From assembly GCA_030248225.1 (NCBI GenBank), contig JASANE010021273.1, forward strand, positions 1 to 64,000: a DNA stretch of 64,000 nucleotides. Direction: 5' to 3'. The position numbers were made by a program, and so were the translations under genes. How positions within the stretch are numbered: position 1 is the first letter of the stretch; every line of letters begins with the position of its first letter. The notes beneath the pieces are model-generated. The model was not told the DNA's origin and did not search any database. It worked only from the letters and a program-made list of their open reading frames with translations. This DNA is from Trileptium ribeirensis. Lineage: Eukaryota > Nematoda > Enoplea > Enoplida > Thoracostomopsidae. Positions 50,250-60,814 of this stretch are shown here, in pieces.

Positions 50250-50660
50250 AGGATCGGGGATTAAAAATTTAGGGGATGGGGGTTGAGTTTTGAGGGAATG
50301 GGGGATGTTTGAAAAATATGAAAAAGGGGAGAAAAAGGATATTTTTGGAAAGGGTAAATTTTATAGGAAATAAAAAGAAGGGGAAGGAGGGGGTTTAATA
50401 TGTGGATGGGGGTAGTAATGTGAAAAAGATATGAAAATTTTAGGGAGATTGGTGGAGGTTTGGGGGAGAGGGAGAGGTTTAAATTTTGGTAGAAAAATGG
50501 GAAAAAGGAGAAAATAGATTTTGGGTAGAATTTTGGTTGGGTGTAAAAGAAAAGGGTGGGTGAGGTGTATATTGTAAAGGAAAGAGTGGGGAAAAAGAAA
50601 AAGGTGTTTTGGGGGGTTTTGGGGGTATTTAATTTAGGTTGGGAAAATGTAGGGTTATTT
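50250..50660. other. Purine-rich block
   Basis: About 400 bases dominated by G and A on the plus strand (GGGG, GGAGA and AAAGG runs), the opposite bias to the preceding block. The two are not simple reverse complements. No ORF. Confidence 0.6.
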
Positions 50661-52099
50661 AGGGGAATTGTATAAATAAGTAATATTATATACGTATTAT
50701 TATAGTTAGTTTTAATTAAGTTGGGAAATTACATAGCTAGTGATATAGTTATATATAATATATATATATTAGTTTACGTACTCATACGCTCATATGCCAC
50801 GCCGAGGGCGACAGGGAATACCAGGGCGGCGTGGGGGCGGCCTTTAGTGAAAAGAAAAAGAAAAATTTTGTGGTGAAAAAGGCACCAGTCCCAACACCCC
50901 CCTTAGTAAGCCCATGACGTCCCGGCATGGGTAACAATAACCTGAAAACAAGTAATAACAAATATTGATAACACGTAATAGCAAGTATCAATAACAAGTA
51001 ACGGTAAATAATATGACAAGTAACATCAAATATATATAAATGAAAGCTCCAATTATTTGGAAACCCAACGCTATTATGGCAATACACGTAATTATTATAA
51101 TGAGCAAAAGTTAAATGACAAGAATCATGACAAAATAAGGATAAGTGAAAAGTAAAAATAAAAAAATTTTTGGAATTTTTATAAATTTTTGTTGCTTTTG
51201 GATTTTATAATTATTTAAATTTTTTATGAAATTTTGTAAATATTGTGAATGAAAAATAATATCGAATTTTTCCAAAGGCACAATATTACACAAATTATGC
51301 TGAAAACAAGTAATACAAATCAATACGGGCTATCCTCAATTTACCAAGGTTTAACGAGTCCAGCTCGATTCGTCATAATATATTAACACAGTACATATTG
51401 TTACTGTTGATGAATAACGTAGTTGCTGCGAGCAGACGGCGTTCATCCATCCATGACGAGGTGAAAAATTAATCGTTCCTACAAGTTGCTATAACAAAAT
51501 GTATATAAGAAAAACAACAAAAATACACAAACAAATAGTGTTAAACTTCGCAGTGTTTATTCCATATAATGTCAATATCCATGATGGTTGTTGCCATTGT
51601 TGTATTCGACCATGACGATACAAAATTAATCATTGTTCATCTCGACCATGGCGAAATATATAAGGACGATAAGAGTTCCTGCCATTCAGGACTCCACAAT
51701 CGTTCCTATAATGTTCATTATCGTAACTGTTCAAAATCGAATTCGCGACGTATTTTATGACAGAAGGTATTTTAAACGTTCGCGATAATCCAAAATGTTA
51801 AACCATGACGACATAATTAATAAGGTTATACTAATACTAGCTAAGGTTATGACTATTATCGTTCATTGTGGCGCCCAATTGACGAAAAGTTAACAGTAAC
51901 CATTGTTTTAGTTCCGACGTGGTTTCGGCAACTATAGCGGCCAATCATGTTCCAGGGGCATAGATAACGGTTGCCCTGGACAATCGTTACGTTGATCATG
52001 ACATTGCGTAATGAATTGAAGTTCGTTCAAGAACGCAGCAGAAAATTGTTGTCGCGTTTGTCTCGAAACCCGGTTAACTAACTGTTGCAATAGTTCTCC
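50661..52099. other. Non-coding 3' region of the retroelement
   Basis: AT-rich, with recurring short phrases ATAACAAGTAA (50940-51010) and GACCATG(A/G)CGA (51600-51810). Nothing that I can identify as a gene. Confidence 0.35.
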
Positions 52100-52603
52100 T
52101 TACTCAAGTGCTGCTTCTCCCTGCGTTTGTTGGTCATTTAGTTGGTTCTCTAATTTGTCAACCTCGTCTCGTAGACGCTGATACTCCGTATTCGGAAAAA
52201 CATAATCACGAACTCGGGCTACTTGACTCGAGATACCCGATCGCGTATCGGCGTAACGTCGCATATCTCGTTGGACGTCGCTTTCCCATTCACGTCGACT
52301 AAAGCCGATGAAGAACAGTTGCGGGAAATATTGTATCGCGATACTGCGCCTTCGCAGCATTTCGTAAACGAATCCACGTACCGTATACGCCAATCGACGT
52401 ATAAAGAGATCGTACGGTTCTGGCGTAACAATAACGTGCCATTGTTTTTGAAAAATGACATTTCGGACACGCTCCTCCCATTTGAAGAAAATGTCAATTA
52501 AATCACGTTCGCTAATATGCCGTCCACGTTCACCAATCTGTTTGAATTCGCGTTTTAACTCATCGCGCAGATGTTGATATAGCATATTCATGCGTTGTGG
52601 CAT
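52100..52603 (-). CDS. Retroelement accessory ORF C, unidentified
   Basis: An open frame of 167 codons on the retroelement strand, starting ATG (MPQRMNMLYQHLRDELK). It is very rich in Arg and Glu. The C-terminus (YQRLRDEVDKLENQLNDQQ) has leucine spacing that suggests a coiled coil. No zinc knuckle or known domain is seen. It follows ORF B after about 150 bases. It could be a nucleic-acid-binding or structural protein of the element, or the C-terminal part of ORF B separated by mutations. Confidence 0.55.
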   Translation of the reverse strand: MPQRMNMLYQHLRDELKREFKQIGERGRHISERDLIDIFFKWEERVRNVIFQKQWHVIVTPEPYDLFIRRLAYTVRGFVYEMLRRRSIAIQYFPQLFFIGFSRREWESDVQRDMRRYADTRSGISSQVARVRDYVFPNTEYQRLRDEVDKLENQLNDQQTQGEAALE

Positions 52604-52750
52604 CGGTTCGTTGGATAGTGTTTGGTAAAACGTGAAATAATGGTATATTAACCGGTTACCAAACGGTGTAATACGACCAGTTCGTAAGTCCCATTGAAAT
52701 GTAGTGAAGTCATTTCCGTTCCACCTCGTCGTTCGCTCGATAGCGCTAAT

Positions 52751-53614
52751 TAACCGGCATCACGTTGTGTCGATGCTGGCTGCACGGCCGGTGGCACTGC
52801 CGTTATAGCAGTCGCTCCTTGTTCCTCTGATGCTGTTGAAACTGGTTTCGTAGGCGTAACGGCTGACGTTTCCTCAAAAATTTCCACATCGCTAGCCTTT
52901 CGTTGTTTTTCGGTAGCCACCGTTAACGTTGATACGGCTGGCGTTGACGTTGAAAGACGGCGCAAAAGTTGCTGCCGATGTCGACTGTTGCTCCACATGA
53001 TAAACTACTCCCTGTCGCTGTCGTGGTCGTGGTTCAACAAATGATGATGCACGTTGTTTGCCTCGCTGTCGTCGCCTCGCTTCACGATCGCTATCGCTGG
53101 ATTCGCTGGTCACTTTTTCATAGTCGTAACGACGTTCTGCACGCGCTTGACGACTTGCAGTTCGTTGCGTTTTCTTTTTAGTTTGCGTTCCTCGCGTTTT
53201 GCGTTCCGGCGACTCTCTCTCTCGCAATCGCAGTTTGAGTTCGACATTTTGACCATGTGCGTGATCAAGTTCCATCTGTCGGGCTTCCAAATGAGCTCGG
53301 TAGCTTTCGTCCATTCGACGTAAATAATGCAACGCAGTATCGACTCGCGTATTTAGTTGCATTTGTTGCATTAACAGCATACCATCCAATTGCACTGCTG
53401 ATGGAGGAATGGCCTGTTGCAATTGTTCACGCACTTGTGCTAACTCCGTACCACGCAAATTTCCCAACTGCAACTCAATGTGCAATGAAGGCTAAATATC
53501 CCGACCACCCGTCACCATTGTAGCAGGCGGTTGTTCGGCAACAGCCGCAACTTGTTCTTGTTGTTGAACGTGCTCGTAGGCGACAGTAACTAGTTGATTA
53601 GTGGACATATCCAT
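52751..53614 (-). pseudogene. Retroelement accessory ORF B, charged and coiled-coil-like, interrupted
   Basis: An ATG at 53612-53614 starts MDMSTNQLVTVAYEHVQQQ. The frame meets one TAG near 53490, then continues in the same frame with LRGTELAQVREQLQQA and a helical Gln/Leu-rich segment. A very basic, Ser/Asp-patched region follows (RRQRGKQRASSF). A shift near 52950 moves the reading into a Ser/Thr/Pro-rich tail ending at 52751. No known domain is recognised. The order helical part, basic tail, Thr-rich tail recalls a Gag-like or chaperone protein, but its place 3' of pol is not where Gag normally lies. Confidence 0.5.
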
Positions 53615-53634
53615 AACACGCGGTCGTGCTGGAT

Positions 53635-55992
53635 TCACCACTCTGAAATAGGCTGTTGAAACGGCGCTCGAATAGCGTGCGACAATCGCATACGCCCCGA
53701 CTGGGGAAAGCTAGGTGGGAACATGATACTAGCTTTCCCTCGTCCCCTAACTGGTCGTACCGTCATCGGCACAATATCAGATATCGCGGGTTCAGCTTGA
53801 GCTACCGTTACTAAGCTAGACGCGGTAGACACTGGTAAAGTTAAAGCACTCGATGATGCTACCGCCGTTTCTGATTCAGTACGTATCCGACTTAGCGTGG
53901 ATTGTTCCATTGACTCCTGAACTGGTAACGTTACTGCGGACGAATCTACACTAACAATCCTTAAGGGGGTTTTCCTTCTACCAGCTGATTCAGTCATGGC
54001 TTCCGAATCTACAGTAATCCCCATCAGGTTTGCTACGCTTTCCTGCGCTGCCAAACCTCCCATTCTCTGGCATTTCCGTTGGTTTTCGTGAGCAATCTGC
54101 TCATTTTCGACCCAAGTAGAATGATATTGAACAGGATCTACTGGACCAGCAGAGACCGTTACAGATCCTACTATACGTACCGAGTCGTCTGATGCAGGTT
54201 CCGGCGTACGAACCGCAGGTGGTGTGGTAGCAGCTGATGAAGCATTAGAAGCTGCATCCTCTTCTCGTAATACCTGGCGATCCAAACGTTGCAATACAGC
54301 TGGGCGGGTGACAACACATGCACCGCCATAATGCTCATCATAGGCTATCATTATCCGGTCGCGAATTTCACGCACAGGCACTTCTTCAGTTTCCCACTGA
54401 ATAGCTTGCTGGTTCATTTCTTCGTCAAACATGTCTTCGCGACGTTCCTCTAGCTCCGTTTCATCTCCAGGACCAGCGACGACATCTTGGTGTCGCTGTA
54501 TACGTGAACGACGTCGACTGCGTTTAGCTCGTCGTCGTTTTTCCGCTTCGTACCATGCATTAAACTCATCCATGCCATCCGGAAGATAATCGCGATTATA
54601 GCGCATTTCGGATTCCGGAATTTCGCTAACCGGCGTATGATCCAAATCAATAGGATCCAACCGCATATTTTGGCACAATTGTCGATTTAATTGCGCTGCC
54701 GTTGCTGCAAATAATCGATCAGTATCGCTATGTAGGTTTCCTCCAAGGTCAATTACAAAAGCAGCTTCGCCATTGTCTTGATCGTTAATTTGATACAGGC
54801 TGCTATGCTCTTCCACATTCCATCGGCCCTTGCGCCGCCAATAACCTGCGCACTGAGCCACTTTTTCAGCGATACTTTCTTGATAACCACGACGATTTGA
54901 TACGGCGTCAGGATTAACCCGCACCGTTAAGCCACGTGCATCCGTTGTAAACGCTCGAAATATGCGCGGAAATTGTTCAATCAGATGCCATAAACGATTG
55001 ACATCGCGGCATCCCATTGGTGGAGGCGTACCACGTCGATGTGCAATAAACAATGCTCCATCAATGAGCATGACATCGTGGGCGCTATAGCGGACGAATC
55101 GTCGATACTCTTCGAAATTTAGCACCCAATTTCCAGGACCAACTTGTCGCACACGAATTCCTCCTAACAATGTTGTACCATACGGTGTCGGATCTTGTCG
55201 AATACGTCCGGTGAACAGGAAGAAAAATCGTCGTAAACTATATCGACGACCTACTGCCGCTTGTAAATCCATTGAATTAGCATGTGGGAACGGATGATTG
55301 TATTGGAAATAACGCACGTTCCAAAATCCTTCATCGTTGTTCATTGCCCACCATATTTTAAGTCGTGCTTCTGACGCAATGCACGCATATAACGCTGCAG
55401 GCATATCCGGACCAATCGCCATCAAATCAAAAATAATGACGACTCCTTCGATCGTGGCGATTTGTAATGTAGCCGCTGCCGTACGTTGCCAACCTGCTGC
55501 ATAGGCTAACCATTTTGGATCGACCCATAGTCGCGCATTACGTGGCAACCATCGCCAGCAGACGTCAAACGGATCCTTCTCAGGCGTGTCTAAATACTTC
55601 TCCCACGCTTCTCGAAACTGCTGCTGTTGACGATAGCTGATGTTTACACCCTCCATGTCACACGCTATTAAATTGGTAACTGATCGCTCGATAATACCTA
55701 TCGCTGACTCAATTTGGTCACGGGCGTCTACTACAACTACATTAGCGGGGTGCATCCACTCTCGAGGCACCATTTCTAACCCACTGGTCCACGCATATAA
55801 ATTCCAGACGGGATGGTTACGATCCTTCCATGGTGGAGCCTGCTGTCCCTCTGACCAAGTTAACTGTTGTTCGATCCCGTTAAGTGAACGCTCAAGAGGG
55901 TTATCTCCCTGCTCAGACTCTAAGTCTGATAACCAATCGGAACCCTCTGAGGACCCAGTTTCACTACCGCTATCCCAATTCGAGTCCGCCAT
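53635..55992 (-). CDS. Retroelement ORF with DEDDy 3'-5' exonuclease domain
   Basis: Reading from the first true ATG at 55990-55992 gives 785 codons; the frame is open further upstream without an ATG. After an acidic, Ser-rich start (residues 1-35), an RNase D/EXD1-like exonuclease core follows. Motif I is ACDMEG (D112, E114). A possible motif II is IWWAMNNDEGFW (D220), followed by SMDLQAAVG, like the MDTQ region of EXD1/Egalitarian proteins. Motif III is YSAHDV (Y302, D306), the Y-x3-D of the DEDDy class. From about residue 480 there is a basic stretch (EKRRRAKRSRRRSRIQ), then a long low-complexity Ser/Thr/Val tail. Such enzymes trim RNA or DNA 3' ends. The ORF is intact, unlike pol, and lies downstream of pol on the same strand. 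DEDDy exonucleases are known as a third ORF in some bdelloid rotifer LTR elements, so this may be another such capture. Domain call fairly sure, activity inferred. Confidence 0.75.
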   Translation of the reverse strand: MADSNWDSGSETGSSEGSDWLSDLESEQGDNPLERSLNGIEQQLTWSEGQQAPPWKDRNHPVWNLYAWTSGLEMVPREWMHPANVVVVDARDQIESAIGIIERSVTNLIACDMEGVNISYRQQQQFREAWEKYLDTPEKDPFDVCWRWLPRNARLWVDPKWLAYAAGWQRTAAATLQIATIEGVVIIFDLMAIGPDMPAALYACIASEARLKIWWAMNNDEGFWNVRYFQYNHPFPHANSMDLQAAVGRRYSLRRFFFLFTGRIRQDPTPYGTTLLGGIRVRQVGPGNWVLNFEEYRRFVRYSAHDVMLIDGALFIAHRRGTPPPMGCRDVNRLWHLIEQFPRIFRAFTTDARGLTVRVNPDAVSNRRGYQESIAEKVAQCAGYWRRKGRWNVEEHSSLYQINDQDNGEAAFVIDLGGNLHSDTDRLFAATAAQLNRQLCQNMRLDPIDLDHTPVSEIPESEMRYNRDYLPDGMDEFNAWYEAEKRRRAKRSRRRSRIQRHQDVVAGPGDETELEERREDMFDEEMNQQAIQWETEEVPVREIRDRIMIAYDEHYGGACVVTRPAVLQRLDRQVLREEDAASNASSAATTPPAVRTPEPASDDSVRIVGSVTVSAGPVDPVQYHSTWVENEQIAHENQRKCQRMGGLAAQESVANLMGITVDSEAMTESAGRRKTPLRIVSVDSSAVTLPVQESMEQSTLSRIRTESETAVASSSALTLPVSTASSLVTVAQAEPAISDIVPMTVRPVRGRGKASIMFPPSFPQSGRMRLSHAIRAPFQQPISEW

Positions 55993-56067
55993 TTCAGCAA
56001 CTGTGATGACGTTGTAATTGTCGAAAGCGTTGTAAAATAGTCCGTCGAATAATGCAGAATATAACAA

Positions 56068-56685
56068 TTGTTATTATTGTTATTTATTACGCACAACGTA
56101 TGGCAGTTTAAATAGCCGTTGATATATGACGGTCGCCTGAAATCTAAAATGTAATAATTGTTTATAACAGTTTATAAAGCACACCATTTGAAAGCCACCA
56201 TGTCGAACCTTTTTGTAGCATTTAAACCATGTCGAATACGCCATGCTCAACACTCCATCTACGTAGCGCGCACTCTCACTTCTCCATTACTCCGATGGAA
56301 TTAGAAAGTTCTCATGGGCGTTCTCTGCTATCGATCTCCACCAAAAGTTGACTCGCCCCTACAACACTGTCGTTCCCAAAATTAGCACTCAACGATTACT
56401 GAAGTACGGTTGCTACGCTACACTATTCATTGTTCATTGTTCGATAGCGGAAAAGACAGAAATAGAAGTAAAAACAAATCAATTTACCCGTTTCCATACG
56501 CACATAGCCACCATGTCGGATCTTTTTACCGGTCAGCACTGGCGACCAACCAGCTAACGAAAGCGTTGCTTCATCGCTATCGAGGACTATACCACACGCG
56601 CCTTACAACTTTGGCATGCTTCATTCTACACCGGAAAATAGAAAAATAGAGTAAGAAGCATCCATAATGATATAAAATTTACCGT
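56068..56685. other. Spacer between pol/PHD and the exonuclease ORF
   Basis: About 600 bases with no protein-like frame. The phrase CCATGTCGAA or CCATGTCGGA followed by TTTTT occurs at about 56198, 56228 and 56512. It may hold a subgenomic promoter or splice acceptor for the downstream ORF, but no specific signal can be assigned. Confidence 0.35.
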
Positions 56686-57190
56686 TCATGTACATAATCG
56701 CTGTACACATGCCGGACAATACCATAACGTCGTTTCCGGCTCCTTTTCCAATTTTACACACCGAAAATGATACCATTCGAGGCAGTAATCACATTCGATC
56801 CAGTTAACATCATCTTGACCTACTCGGAGGTCCTCTTCGTAACTCTGCCCGCATTCTCCGCAGAACCAATCGATTTCTATCGCGCGTAAGCTTTGCTCAT
56901 AATCCAAATAATCGCGCGGCTCACCACCAAAATGTTTAAACAGACTTTTGTTATAAGTCTTGGGTTTCCTACGTGCGTCTCCCAAACGTAATACTTCTAA
57001 ATTGGGACCTTGGACCTTGACCACTCGATATAATCGAGTGAAATTTATTTGTAATTCTTCGAGGGTCAATTTTCTCAGGTCTACGCATTAAGACCACATC
57101 ACCTGGTAAAAAGTCACGAATACGTGCTGTTCGATCAAAATATCGCTTGTAGGCATCCTGGGCCAAACGTACGGACTTACTAGCTTCTTT
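56686..57190 (-). pseudogene. Pol C-terminus: integrase tail plus PHD finger
   Basis: The first part (KRYFDRTARIRDFLPGDVVL) is the usual post-catalytic integrase region of Ty3/gypsy elements. After a frame change near 57036 the text continues LYRVVKVQGPNLEVL, the SH3-like end. Then comes a PHD finger: WFCGECG, a second loop DWNWIEC-like segment with CDYCLEWYHFRC, and a closing WYCPAC. This supplies the Cys4-His-Cys3 ligands and the conserved Trp before the last Cys pair. The protein ends a few residues later at 56686. PHD fingers usually read histone H3 tails, so the likely role is to guide integration, as chromodomains do in chromoviruses; that role is inferred. The part is separated from the rest of pol by a TGA at 57191-57193. 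Confidence 0.75.
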
Positions 57191-59455
57191 TCAAGTGCTA
57201 GTCAACGTATCCAACAACTTTTGTACATGTTGGTCTGGACTTCCACCTTCCGTTGTGGACAATAACGGGTTTTCTCCAGGTAAGTCAGGATCACGACCAT
57301 TAAGAAAAACGGGGTTTGACCCGTTGACACGTGTACCGTAGTTCGGTACGCAAAAAGTGCGCTTTCGACATAAGTGTCCCAATTATTTGGTTCCAATTCC
57401 GTGAGTAGCTTGATCATGGCCATCAACGTTTGGTTCCATCGTTCAACTGGACCGTTACACTGATGATGATACGGCGTAGCAAACACTGTTCGACTTCCTA
57501 ACTTGGCCGCTTCTGACGTGAATAATTCAGACGTGAAGGCTGGTCCTTGGTCAGACAAAATGACACGCGGTACCCCATGTCGGGGTACTATCTTGTTCAG
57601 CAATAAATCAACAATAGTCACGGCCGTTTGGTCTGACGTTGCGAAAGCTTCTGGCCACTTTGTAAAATAATCAATAAAGTTGACTATATATTTGTTCCCA
57701 GAACGCGTTACTGGTAACGGACCTATCACGTCTACGCCTAATACATGAAATGGTGCCATCGCAGGAATTGGTTGTAACGGTCCACGCCGATTCGGACCAG
57801 GTTTAAATCGAGCACAAGGAACACATGCGTTAATAAACGCTTCGAGGTCTTTCTTCATTGTAACCCAATAAAATTTCCGTTCGAGCTTAGCCAACGCTCG
57901 ATTGTATCCTACATGGCGTGCATATTTTGTCGTGTGAGCCTGTTCCATTACAACTACTCGAAATTCCTCTGGTAGTACCAAACGAAACTCACATGCTTCC
58001 GCACAGACAGGTCTGCGTTTTCGGCTCACGTAATACAAGATACCATGTCGGACATGGAACCTATCTTCTTGCAACAAGATCTGTCGTTGCAGATCTTCCG
58101 CTAACTCGGGATCCAACTCTTGATCTTCAAGAAAATGAACCATTCCTCTAGTAAACAGGTCCAAGGATTGGGCTCGTCGGATTTCCTCCGCTTCCCATGG
58201 CGGGTCAATAGCAAAATAGTCATTTAAATCACGTTCCTCTACAGGAACATCTACCCGCATTCCACTTGGACCAGGTTGTGGGTCATTTGCCTCATCGTTT
58301 TCGTCCTTTACGGTGTTAGGGCTTTGCGTAACTACGCCCACAATCCTCAAGAGATTTGTTTCTCGTTTTACTAACGCTTCATTAAGATATTCTTTATCCT
58401 GTTTCTGGGCTACTTCCGAACTATCAACCGATCCTCCATTCGGTGTGGATTTCAAAATCGGCGGACGCGACATAGCGTCAGCGTTAAGGTGCTGTCTACC
58501 AGGTTTGTACACTACTTCGTAATAAAATTCATGGATTCTCGTTACGAAACGCAATAACCGTAGTGTTAACAACTCGATAGAACGAGTTTTCATCAGAATT
58601 TGTACCAAGGGAGCGTGATCCGTCACTATAGTAGTAAAACTACCCAATAAATATGGCCGAAATTTCACCATAGCTCGTACTACGGCCAAGCATTCCTTTT
58701 CAGTCACGCTATATCTTGTTTCAGTATCATGGAATTTTCTACCACCATAATGAATTACTCGTTCTTTTCCATCTTCGCCACATTGTGTCAAAATAAAGCC
58801 AACACCTTCGTTGCTAGCATCGGTGTACAACCTAAATGGCTTCACTTTATTCGGGTACGCTAAAATAGGCGCTGTAGTCAGTGCAACCTTGAGTTTATCA
58901 AAGGCTACCTGGCATCGTTCCGTCCAACGAGATTCTACCGAATCAAACTTACTCGGTCCTTTTGTCAATTCGTTCAATGGAGCAGCGATGAGACTATAAC
59001 CTTCGATAAATTGACGGTAATAACCGGTCAACCCTAAGAATGAACGTACTTCCGTAACGTTTTGGGGTCTTTCGCACTCCAATATCTTTTGGACTTTCGC
59101 TGGATCTGGGGCAATTCCCTCTTCCGACACTACATGACCTAAGAATAATACCTCCCGTCGTACGAAGTCACATTTCTTGCCCTTAATGGATAAACCTGCA
59201 TCACGTAAACGATTGAACACACATTGGATATCCCACAAATGCTCTTCGAACGTTGGCGAGAACACGATGACATCGTCAATGTAGCACAGGCAAAATTCTA
59301 GTAAATAACCTGACAAGACGATTTGCTTCATCCTTTGAAACGTAGCAAGCGCGTTGGTTAACCCAAAAGGCATTACTTTAAATTCGAATAAACCTTCATG
59401 ACAAATGAAAGCTGTCTTTTCGACATCCTCAGGTTCCATTTCAACCTGCCAATAC
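57191..59455 (-). pseudogene. Ty3/gypsy pol: RT, RNase H and integrase, 5'-truncated
   Basis: The readable frame begins at YWQVEMEPEDVEKT, so gag, protease and the N-terminal RT are missing. RT blocks: MPFGLTNALATFQ and CYIDDVIVFS (YIDD in place of YADD), LGHVVSEEGI and RSFLGLTGYYRQFI. RNase H: LYTDASNEGVG, then TRYSVTEKECLAVV and VTDHAPL. Integrase: an HHCC domain (HTTKYARH and CVPCARF) and the catalytic D, D, E in GVDVIGPL, ILSDQGPAFTS and GPVERWNQTL. A frameshift lies near 57303-57310, after TGQTPFFL, and a TGA at 57191-57193. This places it in the Metaviridae-like Ty3/gypsy group. The catalytic residues are intact, so inactivation looks recent. The exact clade cannot be named. Confidence 0.92.
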
Positions 59456-59800
59456 CGGGGATGTCGGGGGTCCCGTAGGCTACCCAGGGGTTTCCGGGGC
59501 TACTTTAACAAATTCGGTCCATTTTGTGTCGAGTGAGTGGTTACCAGGGCGAAAGTACAGGTGAGACTCGAAAATATTAGTAGTGTAACTGCGTCGTCTG
59601 GCAGCCTTCCGGTGTCGTCGGCGTGGAAGCATTATTCTTGAGCATACCGGATAAGTAAGGGGAATGGTTCGGACCACCAAAAACGTGAGCACCTTACTTA
59701 AGTACCAATATCGTCATCCGTCCGAGGGCATAAGCTGAGCAAACTTCAACTGCATAGTAGTCTGGCAGCCTTCCGGTGTCGGTTTGTGTAATATAACTGG
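59456..59800. repeat. Candidate LTR/leader fragment fused to truncated pol
   Basis: Directly beyond the pol break at about 59455 lie the blocks GGGTCCCGTAGG..ACCCAGGGGTTTCC and GAGTGGTTACCAGGGCG, shared with 48.3-49.2 kb. TCTGGCAGCCTTCCGGTGTCG occurs twice, near 59598 and 59760. The junction suggests that an internal deletion removed gag and the start of pol. Confidence 0.4.
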
Positions 59801-60814
59801 CACTACTAGCGTAAATCTAAGGCTAAGGTTGAGGTAATTACATAATCGCATGTTGCACTCGCCTTCCGGGAGTGTGTTGTGTTAAAGCCATAACGTTAGT
59901 AACGTAACAGATAAAGTTAAACCCAAATCACTATCGCTTAAGTGTAACCCTTAAACAATAGCTTTGTTAACTTAGGGATAAGAACTAGGTTACATACTCG
60001 GTAGTTTTAACTTAACCTCAAAACTAAAGTATTAGATAGGGATTGTTAAGAGTACCGAACTCAGCGGCAAAGGTGCACAACGAAAGTGATACGTCAGATT
60101 GTGCAATAATAGAGTAAGACTGTGCAAGAAAACCGGTGGCACACATTAGGTACAGATGGGTACACAGAACAGTTTACGTTAGGTACACATTAGTTTTAGC
60201 GATCTGGTGCAAATTTCCGAATTAATATTACGACCTTTAAAGCCTTACTTCAACCAACATTTGTAGTTTTTATATTGAAATCTAGTCTCAATACCTGTAT
60301 TAGCCCTGGCTGCTTAGTCGTGATTTGACAGAGCTTGATGCATACAGAACTATTACAGTTTACCGTAGGTAATTTCCAATTGTGTTTCTACAGACAATAT
60401 GTTTAGCGATGGTTATCTACATCGTCTCTATTATTGTAAATTTCAAGGAGAGTTTTATAAAGTTTGATAATATGACACTGTGGATTTCTTATCCGAACGA
60501 TTCACAGTGGGACTATTTCACTAGGAAAACATTGCGCGAGTGCTGTGGGCTTGCTTACTCAAGCACCTTGCAGCTGGGTAAAATGTAAGGAAATTACTCA
60601 AATTGGTCATCATGGTGATGTAGACCTGCTCACTTGAACACTTCATGGCAAGGCATGATACATTCCAAAATCATCTAGGAATATTGGTATATTTGTAGGA
60701 CTAATTTGGTTGGTTTCTTATACTACTTTTAAAACTTTACGCAAGAATCTTTAGTACGACATAAGCTGTAGCTCTGCTGGTACTAATTTTCATATATATA
60801 CAATATATATATAT
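59801..60814. other. Non-coding, no confident feature
   Basis: Many TTAAG, GTTAA and TAACC phrases at 59880-60060 give an unusual texture, possibly more retroelement 5' sequence. No ORF or RNA is recognised. Confidence 0.35.

Noticed and set aside
55640..56017. 125-codon plus-strand frame
   Set aside because: Shadow of the exonuclease ORF on the opposite strand.
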